The notes below the pieces were generated by a model. That model saw nothing but the letters and a program-made list of their open reading frames with translations. It was not told the DNA's origin and searched no databases. Below, one piece after another: positions 34,281-46,660 of a DNA stretch of 64,000 bases. Source of the DNA: Diabrotica undecimpunctata (Eukaryota > Arthropoda > Insecta > Coleoptera > Chrysomelidae); assembly GCF_040954645.1 (NCBI RefSeq), contig NC_092811.1, positions 119,981,343-120,045,342 on the forward strand, read 5' to 3'. The stretch's first letter is position 1. Every line of letters begins with the position of its first letter. The position numbers and the translations under genes were made by a program.

Positions 34281-34689
34281 AGACTACACTATAATGCACA
34301 GCCTAGGTTTGGCGTGATTGGTTGGTGGGTGGGTCCCAATTTAAAAATTGGCGGGTTTCATGTTTTTTAAAATGACAATTGAGGTATTGTGACACAGTAT
34401 ATCGCTAAAAAATTTATTAGCAGAGTAGCAATCTACTCCTACTGTGGTATTGGTACAAAGCGGATGCTATTCACATTTTAGGATTAAGCTGGCTATTATA
34501 GTTTTATTAGAAATGTAATTATTTTTTCTTTTGAGATTATGTAGGTAAAATTAATTTCTGACTTGTGTTTTTTTATTTTGATATGCTAGTGATGCTTTTT
34601 TATTAGATATATAGATATTGTTTTAATTTTTTTTGATTAGGTAATTTTTTTATTAAGATTTAGAGGTTCTTCTTATTATTTTTATTTCT

Positions 34690-35480
34690 AGAACATTCAT
34701 TAACATTATTATTCTCGTTAGCTTTCTCTATGTGGGCTCGGCTTCTCTAATTATTTTCCTGTAAACTTTTCTGTTCTCTTCCAGGGACTAAGTACCTCTC
34801 CGCTTTTTCTCTGAGATTATGGTTTTTCAAAAACATGCAATTTCTGTTCATCCCCTTTTTTACTGCCCTACATTCAGTACCATACATCATAGCTGGTCTA
34901 AAAGCAGTCCTATACAATTACCTTTTAGTTTCCTTCGTACCTTTTTTATCACACATCATTCAATTTGTCTCTTTCCTTTATCTTTAATTGAAGTATGATA
35001 AATAAAACGGTAATACCGATCCTAAAAGCCGAAAATTATCATCTTTTGTGAGTTCTTGTCTATTCAAGCCAACTACTCTATCTGGAATTGAAATATCATA
35101 TTTAAAAGAATATTCTAAATATTTTGTTTGTATCCAACTTAATTTTAATCATTTTTCATTAAGGACTTGTCTCCGCTACTCTATACCAAGGAGGTTCAGT
35201 TGTTATCTAATCCAGCACAAATGAGAATAAATATGGGCGAAACCCGGATGAAGCCCTATTTTCACACAAAATTGGCCAGTTTCACCTACAATTGTATAGT
35301 TCTAACACTATAATAGTTATTCTAACTATATATAGTAGTTCTAACACTATTATAGTTGTTACTTGCTCATACTCCACTCACACATTCAGCTGGCACTCCT
35401 TTCCTACTAAATCTCTGCCACAGTAGGTTTCTGATAACTTCATCATGTGCTTTCTCAAGATTAATAATACTATTCGCAAG
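34690..35480 (-). pseudogene. LINE fragment inside the MULE
   Basis: On the minus strand several frames show LEKAHDEVIRNLLWQ and KGVPAE (RT palm entry), then TKYLEYSFKYDI, FRLLGSV and TAFRPAMMYGTECRAVKK. The last resembles the AIRPAMLYGTECWAVK signature of one RTE subgroup. It is strongly decayed, and YADD is not visible. Confidence 0.65.
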
Positions 35481-36422
35481 TCTATCTCTTTCACTCTAAA
35501 TTGTTAAATTAGCTGTTTTATAATAAAAATTGCTGATGTAGACCTGCCTCCTTGCATAAATCCAAATTGACATTATTTATCCATTTTCATTTTTTTAGAA
35601 CACTGAATTATATTAGATTTCACCACAAATGTAGGATAATAAAAAGATATATATTGTGAATCGAGTACTATGAAAAATTGTCATTGTTAACAAAATGAAG
35701 CAGAGGTTTACTGGAAATAACTATTGCAAACCAAATAAAACACTAAACAGCTATGTTTAAAATGTCTTTATTCTTTATTAAAAATCTGGGAAATCAAAGA
35801 AGGGGGGGCCGTTATTGATGCAATGGCGAAGGAAAACCCCTCTAAACCTCGCCTAGGGCCCAGTACATCCCGATTTAAAAATGCAATTCTAATATAAAAG
35901 CATACAAATATAACATCATTATAACATCATTACTTAACACAGCTTTAAAATGCAGGCCTAAACTAAGCATTTATACATATATTTTATGAAATTTTACTAC
36001 ATATATTACTAATTGTCGCTGGATTTGACCCTCGGGAATGAGGGAAGGTGGTCCAGTCGCACTATCCATAGCTATGTTGGACCGGAGCATATAGGGATCA
36101 CGGTCCGTGGACAAAAAGGTTATATATGAACCCTAGCTAGCGGGAAAAATACCTTTATTAAAATACAATAACATGTTTATTACAAGTAAGAATCTGCAAT
36201 AAAAGTTGATTAGTATTATAACTAAGAATCTGCAAAGAAAGGGGTTAGATATCTTAATACTAAGAATCTGAAAATAAAGTGTTAATTAGTCTTAGAACTA
36301 AGAATCTGTAAAAGAAGGTCGTTAGTTATGACATCTAAGACTAATTAATGCAAAAGGCAATTTGCAATAGGTAAATAAGCCTATAAAGTGAGCTACAAGA
36401 ATGGTTCAAATTTAATTTTTAA
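35481..36422. other. MULE interior without recognisable gene
   Basis: AT-rich 3' region of the element. Four AACTAAGAATCTG-type repeats spaced about 60-70 bp occur at roughly 36185-36310. Confidence 0.5.
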
Positions 36423-39367
36423 TCAGTTTCTTTTTTTATTGGAAGGAAAATATTTCTGCTTTTCCATTTTTCGCTTCTTTGTAATATCCTTAGGGGTTTC
36501 CTGAAATTCTTTCTTCACCTTACGTCTTGCTTCTTGAACGTCTCTCATAAATTTGTCATGTAATTGTGTATAAGTTTCATCATCTAAGTCATGTAAGCTG
36601 TCTATGACATTTTTGAAGTTTTCATTTTGAAGACATCGTCTGGTGTTTTCCTGGATCACATTTGTCTGTTCTACCTTCCCTCTGACAAACTCATTAATTT
36701 CCTCTTGATGCCTTGATTTGATAATTGAAGTTTCTGCCAAACACCTTGCAGCATCATCTAAAACAGAGTTAGTTCCCTCGCGCTCCTCGTGCATTCTTAC
36801 CAAGTGCACATGCTTACACAAGATATTCCTCACCACATATTCAGCACACTCACACTGATAGCGATGAATACAAATTTTACATACTCTACAATACAATGTC
36901 TTACATTCATTTTCACATACTTGCCTTATATTTACATTATATAATTTATTAGGATCTCTAAATGACTTTACCTGAAATTGACCATATACCTTCTCATTTT
37001 TCTTAACCTCCACTTTGTTTTTCATCGTTTCTGCCATTTTGTGTGCTTTTGCTATAACCCTATCTTGATAATTGTTCGCATTTGGTCTTTCGATGTATAT
37101 AATCCTCTTCCACATTTTAATGTCAACTAGATCATCTATTGTGTCCAATAACTTTTCAATTGTTACCCCAGCACTTCTCCTAAGGTGGTTGGTCTTCAAT
37201 AGGTTGTTGAAAGATTCTATCGTATTGATTCCTGAATTTTTTCTGTAACAATGAGCCCACATTTTGATTCTCTCTTCATTCTGAAAGTAATTCCTACAAA
37301 AAAAAATAGACTTAAGGATGACTTAAAATGTATGATTTCATATACTTATTTACCATGCCAGATAATTAAAAAAATCTATCTCATTTGCCTCTTGTAATTT
37401 GATTATATATCTATTGCATAACTCCATAAATCTATCTTCATCCGTTTCATTAATAATTCTTTTCATCTCAGTTTTCATCTGTTTCTTCAAAATTGGATCT
37501 TTTATTTTCTTCTTCCCTTGAATGTTCCAATTTTTCACAACGTGCCATGTACATAAAAGCCTCTTTGGTTGGTTGCCCATAATCTTCACCCATGCATTAT
37601 AATATTTTTTATCGTCATCACTCATAAAATGTTCTGCATGAATTCCAATTTGCATTCTATTTTTGAGAGCACCTAAAAGTTTTTAAAAATTATTTTTACT
37701 TACCAGTCATAAATTGTCACTACTCATATAATACATTACGATTTCCGAAGTGGAAATTGAAACGTCATATAATACATACCTAAAAAAACTTCTTGAACTA
37801 CTTGGTCCAATCGGTTTGACAGTAAGAATGCAACTGGAAATCCTGTATTCCTGTCATCTTTAATAAGCACCACTGTTAAATCCATTCCCCTCTTGTTCGT
37901 GCCATGTGTACCATCCATACAAATTATGCTATGGAATTCTCTTAATTTATCTTCCATTACAGAATTCATGAATCCTAAGGCAAAATCTTCTTTTTTAAGT
38001 ACATCATGTTGTTCTCCTAATAAAAATAAAAAATTTATAGTTTAGAGATAATTAAAGATAATAAATTAATGGTAAGAGACTGAAATTTTATTGTATTTTT
38101 TAACAGGTAATCATTAGTCCTATTTTTTTTGTTGTGTTGACTTATTATTTAACATATCATATTTATCAAAAACTGGAAGAGCAAAGTGTGAAATAGATCA
38201 GAATGGAGAAGTATTCTTTAACAGACTAAGACCCAAAAATGGTTGTCTAGTAAAATAAAAAACTAGTAAGTTTGCCCAATAAATCAGCACCTCCATTACA
38301 AAATTAGTTTTAATGTAAAAAACCAATGACTACAATCTTACGAGATATATTATTTAAAAATGTATATTGTTGATTCTGCTAAGAGTAAGGTTTGTTACAT
38401 GAGTCAAGTGATAACAATTCACACAAGTCAAATTGGAATAGGATTAATTATAATTGTAGTAGGCATAAAAAAATGATAGGTCTTTACCTTCCTTCTTGAA
38501 TAAGAAAGCATAATTCTTGTTGTTAGCATTCCATTCCTGAACCTTTAAAGCCGTTGCTACTGTATCATTTTGATTTCGTTTCTTATATGTATTATACTTC
38601 CTGGACAAATTTGAGAGATCTTTACTTGTTAATAGGGCAAGTCTTTCTAGTTTTGGTGTTTCCAATTTTCTTGAATCTTCTAAAATTCTGCTGGATGGCA
38701 CCCCAGATATTAACTTCTCTACAATCATTTTTTCTTCTGCTTTTGCCAGATGCATGGTTCTTAATTCCTCTTTATGTCCAGCATGTGTTTTCCAATAACT
38801 GACTGAAACTTGTCCTTGATCTCTCAGTTTGCAAATCAGCCTGGAGGGACACACTCCTTTAATTTTAATTGATCCACCAGATTTCTCTGTTCTAATTTTA
38901 TAGTTGGGCTTATATCCTAAATATAGATTAGTATAAGTTTTAAATATTACAAGTAACAAAGTATTGTACCTACCTTTAATGTTACTTCTGTTACACTCAT
39001 AGTATAATGTCTTCTGTTCATTTCTATTAACAATTCTATTCATTGTATAACTTGTCTCAAATTTCTGCATGTCTTTCCATGTCTCATATTCTTGTAAACT
39101 AGAAAATTCAAAAGTTATTAATTCAATACTCACCTGGTGGTTCCCTTTAAGATGTTTTCGTAAGTTCTCATGGCTTTTGAAATTAGTTTCTTGTTCACAT
39201 AAGGGACAAATAATGTGATTAATTTTCTTAATCGACATATCTATGTTATGTATTCCTTTGATATGACGATTTCGTAATTCCACATTTTTAAATATTTTGC
39301 TGCAAAGATGGCAGGCTCCTGAGTTAATTTCACAGCTTGTTGAAGTAGATGGATAGACAGAATCCAT
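36423..39367 (-). CDS. MULE transposase (five exons)
   Basis: Predicted exons on the minus strand: 39367-38974, 38916-38488, 38016-37780, 37672-37354 and 37293-36423. All four introns are GT-AG and every join keeps frame. In order: two C2H2 fingers (CHLCSKIF...HIKGIH; CPLCEQET...HLKGNH), a DNA-binding-like middle part with CNRSN and SYWKTHAGHKEE, then a MULE DDE domain. That domain shows ICMDGTHGTN (first Asp), AEHFMSDDDKKYYNAW, LLCTWHVVKNW and NTIESFNNLLK (likely Glu). A SWIM finger (CECAEYVVRNILCKHVH) and a basic tail follow. No stop or shift is seen, so this copy may be intact. The 57-nt first intron is also readable in frame and is the least certain. Confidence 0.88.
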
Positions 39368-39663
39368 AATTGCTTGCTAAAACAAAGTCTTAGGTAATTA
39401 AATATGGTGTTCTAACGAACAGATTTTTAAAACAATTTAACAGATTTTTAAAAATAAATGAGAAAAATTTAAATTGAAATGTTCTGTGAAATGGTTGCTT
39501 ATTGGCAAATTGGTATAAAACCGCCTAATCACAGATGTTTAAGCGCCAAACAGAGAGATACATAACCTGAAAAATTCAAAATTCGATGAAGATGCTGACC
39601 AATCCACAGCTTTTATGCTGTGACCAATCACAGCCAAATAGGCTGTGCATTATAGTGTAGTCT

Positions 39664-39870
39664 GGATGTGAAACCTGGAAAGTGACAAAAACCCTTACAG
39701 ATAAACTGCAGGTCTTTATTAATAAATGTCTACGACGAATTGTTCGTATTTTCAGGCCTAACATAATCAGAAACGAATGGATGTTCTCCAAACAAGTAAA
39801 TACAGCGAGGAGTAGGACAAAGAGACACTGTATCTCCAAATTTATTCACGACGCTTTTAGAATGAACTTG
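39664..39870 (+). pseudogene. LINE part 3, after the MULE
   Basis: Continues the interrupted LINE: GCETWKVTKTLTDKLQVFINKCLRRIVRIF, then decay. The first ten bases are the MULE TSD. Confidence 0.75.
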
Positions 39871-39887
39871 TAAGATGGCAGATCTGA

Positions 39888-40650
39888 ACGAGCATGATTT
39901 CAACATAAATGGATAGAAGCTCAGTTATTTGATATTTGCAGATGACATCGTTCTTATAGCCAATCGCGGGGATGATGCAATAATAATGCTTGAAAAATTA
40001 TATCACGCTCCTTGAAGCTCGGACTAAGATTAATATAAACAAGATGCAAATAATGACTAATCTGATGCTAAATCGAAATATTGCTGTTGATGGAAGGGAT
40101 ATTGTGCAGACATGTGAGCTCCCACATCGCATAAGATTAGCCTGGGTAGCGTTTGGTAAATTAAATTATGTGTTTAAATCGGACCTAACCATATGTCTCA
40201 AAAGAGAAATCTTTAACCAATGTGTGTTACCTGTACTCACTTATGGAGCGAAATTTTTAACACTTACAAAAAAGGTAGTGAATAAGATTCGCGTAACTCA
40301 GAGGGATGTGAAGCGCCAGATGCTATGGAGCGCCAGATGTTGAGCGTCTCTCTAAGAGACCGAATCTCAAACCAAGAAATACGTTGTAGAACAAAAACAA
40401 CAGACGTTATCGAAAAAATCGCGTCGCTAAAATGTAATTGGACAGGACATGTCACCAGATTATTAGACAACCGATTGACAAAACGTATTGTTGAATGGAG
40501 GAGAAGACAAGAAGCGCTACGGATCAGAGGATACCCACCGACCAGATGGACTGGCGACGTAAAGCGATGATAAAAGGAATAAGTTTGTAAGATATAGTTG
40601 GAACCAAAAAGTAGAATGGAGAAAACTTCTGACAAAATATGGGATTGGAT
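39888..40650 (+). pseudogene. Second LINE fragment, RT end
   Basis: Reads LSYLIFADDIVLIANRG with a catalytic FADD near 39937, then (shifted) ALTYGAK-like TYGAKFLTLTKKV, RQMLSVSLRDRISNQEIRCRT, WTGHVTRLLDNR and GYPPTRWTGDV. This is a different family from the LINE just upstream; the SLRDRI.N.EIR.RT signature is shared by many endonuclease-RT LINEs. Frames shift at about 39990 and 40330. Confidence 0.8.
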
Positions 40651-41594
40651 AACGAGGATTTCTTCTGCACATTTATTGATTAGTATAGATCTAGTGATCT
40701 TAGGAGTGAACTCAGTTCAAATAATGAGATAATTAGGGACGAGTTCCTTACTACAAGTCCATAGAGAATTTTGGAAGATGAATAGAAGACTATGGAAAAA
40801 CAGTAAAAGTTACACCAACAATCACTAGCTCCGTGCGTATCTCTCAATATACTCTGACTCACACCATAATGGAGCTTTCTCCGAAAGAAACTTTTAGTAG
40901 TTAAATAAATTTGCTCATTTTGTTCTCCATGGCGTCGATATAGAATAAAGAAATTCGCATTAAAAACCGAGATAAAAAATATCTCCCCTTTAAGATACTC
41001 TTTGGTTAATTATAAATGTTCCTCAATAGTTCTACCGATCGTTAGTATCGGCGGAACCCCGTGGAAGCTAATTATAAAACACGACGTCATTGTGTATCAA
41101 ATTATCGGCCATTATATCATCCCTCTATCCTACAGATGTATTTAAAATTAAAGTCAAGAAGGCTGCTATTAAAAGGAAATTTCTTGGGGTATTGTGCGTT
41201 AATGAACTTCACAAATATTTTATTCAAAACGCTCGAAGTTGTCGAGTAGGCTTCTTAAGCTCCCTTTCTGGGAATTTTAACAAATTTTTGGAGATAGCAA
41301 AGATTTATAGTTAACGAGAATTACATTTCGAAGTTAAAGCGAAACGAGCCGAAATAAAAGGATTTTAGTGTTTTAATTTCAAACTGAAACGGTTTTGATT
41401 GTATAATTTGTTCTGAAGGTTCCAAAAAGGTTGAGCGTTTTGTATTTCATTAGGAAAAAGTGACGGTTTTTACCTTATTTAATGAACGTAAGTAATAAAA
41501 ATAAATTAACTAAATCGGTATAGGAAAATATTAGTAATAGACGAACATGAACCTGATAGAGCGAAATTGTACTGAATTTTACTTTTTTTTATTT
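40651..41594. other. No recognisable gene
   Basis: AT-rich, no motif or repeat recognised. Confidence 0.45.
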
Positions 41595-43120
41595 TGTCGT
41601 TTTTTAAACTTCTTCTCTTCTGTCTGTTTTTCAATGTGCCTCCAGTATGTTGACGTTCCATCGTTTTCGTGGTATTCCTACTGATCGTATTCTTATTGGG
41701 GTCCTCTTGCCGTCCTTACTACTCTATTGGTTGTCATTCGGCTTATATGATCGTTCCATTCTACTCTTCTATTTCTTAACCAGTCCTTGATGTTCTCCAC
41801 CTTGCATCTACGTCGTAAGTGTTTTCATCTCTGCTGTTCCTAACATCCTTTTTTCCTCTCTGTGTCAGGTCTTATTGCTGCCGCGTATGTTATTGGTCTG
41901 ATGACTGTTTTGTAAATTCTGCCTTTCGTTTCTTTCCCGATATTTTTATTTCTCCATATTGTTTCATTTAGGCAGCCTGCGGCTCTGTTTGCTCTATTCA
42001 CTTGATCTTCCACTTCGGTTTCGAGTTTTCCGTAGCTAGATAATGTGATGCCTAGATATTTAAACTCCATCACTTGTTCTATTATCTGACCTTCCAGCTC
42101 CAATTTACATCTTAGTAAATTTGCTGTTGCAACCATGCATTTTGTCTTTTTTGGGGAAATTAACATATTAAATTTTCTGGCGGTTATATTAAATTGGTGC
42201 AGCATACGTTGTAAATCATCTTCACTTTGAGAGAGTACTATTGCGTCGTCTGCATAGCAGATTATTTTAAGTTGTTTTTCTCCCATTTGGTATTCTTTTT
42301 TAGTTCTTACTTTTATTATTTCTTCCATAATTAGGTTGAACAATAGAGGACTCAGGGAATCTCTCTGTCTTATCCCATTGCCAGCTTCATTAGGGTCGGT
42401 TAGTTCTTCTTCTACTTTTACTTTTATTGTGTTGTTTTGGTAGATATTTTCGATCGTCTTGATTATTCCTAGAGGTATCTCTCTTGCATATAGTAAGTGG
42501 ATAAAGTCTTTTAATTTGACCCGGTCAAATGCCTTTGTAAGGTCCACAAAACATAGATGTGCCGGTTTGTTGTATTCTAATGATTTCTCTTACACTTGCC
42601 TCATTATAAATATAGCGTTGGTGCATGATCTTCCCGACCTAAAACCTTGTTGTTCTTCTGCTAGTGTTATAATTTTATTTAATTTATTTCTTTATTTGTT
42701 ATCGCTTTGGTTGTTAATTTTATTGTTGTGTTTAATAAATTAATTCCTCTGTAATTTTTCGGGTCCAATTTGTCTCCCTTTTTGAAGGGAGGTATTAGGA
42801 TGCTTGATCTCCATTCTTGAGGAATTCTGTTTTGTTTTATTATTTTTTGAATTAGTTTTATTATTTTTTGGATTAGTTTTAATAGTTCTTTGGTCAGATC
42901 TGGTCCTCCGTACTTTATGAGTTTGTTCGGTATTCTGTCCTCTCCTGGTGATTTTCTATTTTTTAATTTCCTTAATGCTTCCTTTACCTCTTCCTCCTCA
43001 ATATTTATTTCTTCGTTTGTCGTCACCTCGGTATTGGTGGTTCATTATCGTCAGCTTTAGCAAATAGGGATCGAAAGTAATCTACCCATGTGTCCTTGGT
43101 GGAAATGTGTTTCGTTTTAT
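41595..43120 (-). pseudogene. RTE-like LINE: RT domain and 3' end
   Basis: From 43120: WVDYFRSLFAKAD, then EVKEALRKLKNRKSPGEDRIPNKLI in segments, IPQEWRSSILIPPFKKGD, NYRGINLLN, MDLTKAFDRVKLKDF, GNGIRQRDSLSPLLFNLIMEE, IICYADDAIVLSQ (YADD), SPKKTKCMV and FKYLGITLSS. After a frame change near 41840 it continues to NRRVEWNDHISRMT. RT core motifs are complete; a few shifts break the frame. It is the 3' half of an element whose 5' half lies to the right (43481-46440). Confidence 0.88.
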
Positions 43121-43125
43121 TAGTT

Positions 43126-43480
43126 CGTTCATTAAGTGAGTTCCAGCGTCCGGAGAGTAAACCTCTTCAAACGGACTTCAGCTGGTAACTGGAAGCTGGT
43201 AGCTGGTAACTCACTTAAGGCATGGGTGTATGTTACCTGAAGTAAAATTTAATTAAATATTAAACATCAAATATTAATAACAACATTATGTACAATCTTT
43301 GTTAACCTTATATATTTTAAACGGTTTTTACCCTAATATTTTGGTGGCTCAGGCATGGTAACCTGTATTTTTAACCTGATGATGGAACTGTTGTTCCGAA
43401 AACGTTCGTGTTATTTGATGTAGCCCTTTTAAGAGTTTTTTAAATATACCCATTTACAAAGATTTAACCTCTTTTTTGTG
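43126..43480. repeat. Unidentified insertion splitting the LINE
   Basis: Coding similarity to the LINE stops at about 43120 and resumes near 43485. The intervening DNA contains a hairpin TAAGTGAGTTCCAGC ... GCTGGTAACTCACTTA (43133-43215) and a TGATGGAACTGTTGTTCCGAA motif near 43380 that recurs in many insect repeats. No TSD was recognised. Confidence 0.5.
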
Positions 43481-43640
43481 ATACGTGGTATACAGCCAGC
43501 TGCAAGAATTATTTTCCTTGTGGATTTCTTTTCTTTTTCCTCTGATCATTCTCCATATTTCTTTTTGTGTTCCGTAGAAATCGTGTTCCATCTGTTTTAA
43601 GAAACTCTGCCAGTGTTCCTTTTTTATTTGTCTAACTATG
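43481..43640 (-). pseudogene. LINE linker segment
   Basis: Minus strand reads LAEFLKQMEHDFYGTQKEIWRMIRGKRKEI in parts, the YGTQKEIW linker that precedes the RT domain in this LINE family. Confidence 0.65.
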
Positions 43641-44689
43641 TAACATTTGCATTTTCCTGGAAGGAAATTTGTATTTTAAATTGAATTTTGATTTTTACTT
43701 TGATTTGTATTTTGAAATCCCCTCGTATATGTATTATATTGAAATCCCATCGTATATATGTGAAATATCAAATAATAATCTTAGTGTATTTCATTTCCCA
43801 TTCGTACGTATTAAAACACCGAATTCTTCCAATTCATCTTAGCGTCACCCAGTAAAATAAACCATTTTTAGAGTTGTTTATATCACGGACGCAAATTCTT
43901 TAATATTTTTCTTTGATCGTTAAACCGCCCGATTCTGCGTTTCTAATAAATATTCCAGTTTATATGTTTTACTTAAGCTAAGTTAAGTGAATGAATTTAG
44001 AAGAATATGAGATCACTCTCGTTAGAGCCGCGAAGAGCGGTGGTCTTCAGCGTTATGTCTAAATTCACGTCGAATTTGTAAAGTTTTCTGTTTTTTCCCC
44101 TTTTCATAGAAAATATGTAGCAGTGTGAAGTTAATGGTTCAGTTAAATTTTTAAGTAAGGATTGGAAGAATAGTCGTTTCCATCCTCGTTTTGATTCTCC
44201 CTGGTTGTCACCCCAGGCTTTTTGGTAGTATGGAGATAAATTTGTTCGTGTGTTCGTTACACAGAGAGTGAAGCCCATGTCTATCCCCAGTTATAGTTCC
44301 AGTTATGGTTCCAGAAATTTTAGTCCAATTTTTTTGGTGAATTAAGGTAACTTTTTTGTGTTTAAATTTAATAATTATTTCGATAGTTACAACTAGCTGT
44401 TGTAATAGTTATAATTAGGTACCTCTAAGTGGCGTCCTTTTTAAATTACTAGAGGTGTTTCCTGTTTCCTTCCTGTGTTTTGTTTTATTTGTCCCAAGAG
44501 ATTCATGACCTTTTGTTTCATATTTTTGTAGTTGCCCCAATCCAAACTCCTTGTCATATACTTATCCACGACCCCAGCTCTCCTTACAAACCCTGAGTGC
44601 CGTTCGCACAAGTAGCGTTTATTTTGCTTGCCCTATCTCCACCCCCATAGTTTCTGTCCCCAATTTTCTACCCCTAATAGTAATACCCC
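43641..44689. other. Unassigned insertion within the LINE
   Basis: No LINE similarity; the 93-codon minus frame at 43997-44278 has no recognisable motif. Confidence 0.4.
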
Positions 44690-45180
44690 ATGTGGTAGGC
44701 AAAATATTTCGTTACAACTAAAGTATTCGTTTCATTTCTGATTCGTTTATAGTGGTTGTATGCCTGTTGTGTTTGTTGTGTTCTGTATTGTAAAAAGGCT
44801 TTCTTCTTTTCTTCACATTTTGTCTTCACTTCCTCTTGGTGTTAACCAAGGTCTGTGGTCTAAACCATGGTGTTTTCTTTTTTGATATGTTAGTGTTCGT
44901 TACTTTCCTATTTCCAAGTGATTCTGTTGCTGCGTTAATTATGTTATTTTTGAGTTTTTTACAGCTTTCATCGATGTTATTCTTTTCTAATATTTCATTC
45001 CCAGCGATCTTCTCTGATATTATTTTCCTGTATAAGTATTCCGTGGATTCCGTATTTAATCCTTCGACTTTGATTTTTGTTTGTGTTGGCCCCTCTCTCT
45101 TGGATGGGAAATATTTCAGGATGATTTTTATTTTACATAATACTAGGCTATGGTCACTACCTACATCTGCTGAGTGAAAT
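44690..45180 (-). pseudogene. LINE endonuclease C-terminus and linker
   Basis: Minus strand: SADVGSDHSLVLCKIKI, the SDH catalytic block closing an APE-type endonuclease, followed by a charged linker ending KKKTPWFRPQTL. It is fused in frame to the RT fragment on its right (FNITAENLTFH-SADVGSDH). Confidence 0.8.
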
Positions 45181-45790
45181 GTTAAATTTTCTGCGGTTAT
45201 ATTAAATTGGTGCAGCATACGTTTCAAATCATCTTCACTTTGAGAGAGTAGTATGCGTAAATTATTTTAATTTGTTTTTCTCCCATTCGGTATCCTTGTT
45301 TAGTTCTTACTTTTTTTATTATTTCGTCCGTAATCAGGTTGAACAATAGAGGACTCAGGAAATCTGCCTGTCTCATCCCATTGCCAGCTTCAATAGGCTC
45401 AGTTAGTTTTTCTTCTACCTTTACTTTTATTGTGTTGTTTTGGTAGATATTTTCAATGGTTTTGATTATTACCAAAGTTAACTCTCGTGCGTACAATAAG
45501 TGGATAACGTCCTTTAATTTGTCCCAGTCAAATGCCTTCTTAAGGTCCACGAAACATAGATATGCTGGTTTGTTGTATTCTAATGATTTCTCTTGCACTT
45601 ACCTCATTATAAATATAGCGTCGGTGCATGATCTTTCCCACCTTAAAACCTTGTTGTTTTTCTGCTAGTGTTATAATTTCCTTCAGTTTATTTGTTGTCA
45701 CTTTAGTTGTTAATTTTAGTGGTATTTAATTCCTCTGAAATTTTCCAAGGTCCGATTTGTCTCCTTTTTTAAAGAGAGGCATCTTACGTC
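45181..45790 (-). pseudogene. Displaced RT segment of the same LINE family
   Basis: Carries CFVDLKKAFDWDKLKDVIHLLYARE, GNGMRQADFLSPLLFNLI, the damaged catalytic box (YAYYS for YADDA) and LHQFNITAEN. Parallel to 42547-42140, about 80 percent similar by eye. It lies between the N- and C-terminal parts of the endonuclease, where no RT belongs, and lacks the LINE 3' end. Confidence 0.8.
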
Positions 45791-46440
45791 GACTATTTTT
45801 GATGGATGTATATCTCTGTTGGTTATAACGTAATCTATCATAGATATTTTTCCACGGGTGTTATGAGTGTATATTTGTGTTGGTCTCTGTGGTCAAAAAA
45901 TGTGTTGTTTATTTTAGTTCGTTATTCGTGAAGAAGTTTGTTATCAGTTCTCCATTTTCAGTTTTAATTATTAATCATTCTCGTTATGTTTTTTCTTAAT
46001 TCCAGGTATGACTTGATTACCTATTCGAGCGTTAAAATCCCCCAATATTATCCCCCATCTTCCTTTGATGTGATATTTGTACCTTTGATGTATTAGTAAG
46101 GCTACACCTTCTTTGGCCCTGTTTTCTTGTAGTACTCCACTATAGATTAGTATGTATTCACCCAATTTTGATTATCCTTTTTCTTTCTTTTCTGTTTCTT
46201 GTAGAGCGCAAATGTATATTTGTTTCTCTTTCAGCACTTGGGTTATTTCTTGTTCTCTTGAGTTGAGCGATCTGATATTCCATGTAGTAATTCTCATCTT
46301 GGTTTTGGATAGTTTTCGTTTGTCCTTATTTCTAGCCGTGGTCGTCTTCATAGTATCAGTTCTCTTCCAAGGCTGTACATTGTTTCTTTGAGCAATATTT
46401 AGATAGGTTTCTAACCTTGCCAATCACCCACCACATTTTA
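45791..46440 (-). pseudogene. LINE APE-type endonuclease, N-terminal part
   Basis: Minus strand: MRITTWNIRSLNSREQEITQVL and ICALQETEKK (the WNI and QE(T) catalytic blocks), then YILIYSGVLQENRAKEGVALLIH and ILGDFNARIGNQ (GDFN block). Frame shifts lie near 46165 and 45970. A preceding segment extends to about 46500. Confidence 0.82.
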
Positions 46441-46549
46441 TTCGGGCTTGGGACCGGCTGTGGTAATTGCAGAGCTATTCAATCACCCCTCAATTACCCC
46501 AGGCAGTGTTTTTTAAACTTATGAAATAAAATCATTTAAAAAGAGAAAC

Positions 46550-46660
46550 TAAAAGGTGTTATAAGCAACAATATAAGATCAGAATTTTTCACTACCAAAG
46601 AAGGACTGAGACAAGGAGGAGGTCGAAGTCCTTTGCTACTTATATAATTCATATTAAATA
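46550..46660 (+). pseudogene. Small LINE RT fragment
   Basis: Plus strand IRSEFFTTKEGLRQGGGRSPLLL resembles the GVRQGC.LSP.LF block. Confidence 0.5.

Larger units (their letters stand above)
34281..39663 (-). mobile_element. Full-length Mutator-like element (MULE)
   Basis: The two ends are inverted repeats starting AGACTACACTATAATGCACA (25 bp perfect, then imperfect for about 20 bp more). GGATGTGAAA flanks the element at 34271-34280 and 39664-39673, a 10-bp TSD in the Mutator range. The interrupted LINE codons reconnect across it as YGCE / GCETWKV. The element carries an intron-containing transposase gene and an internal LINE fragment. Total length is 5383 bp. Confidence 0.93.

Noticed and set aside
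43997..44278. 93-codon minus-strand frame
   Set aside because: No recognisable domain and not continuous with the LINE frames.
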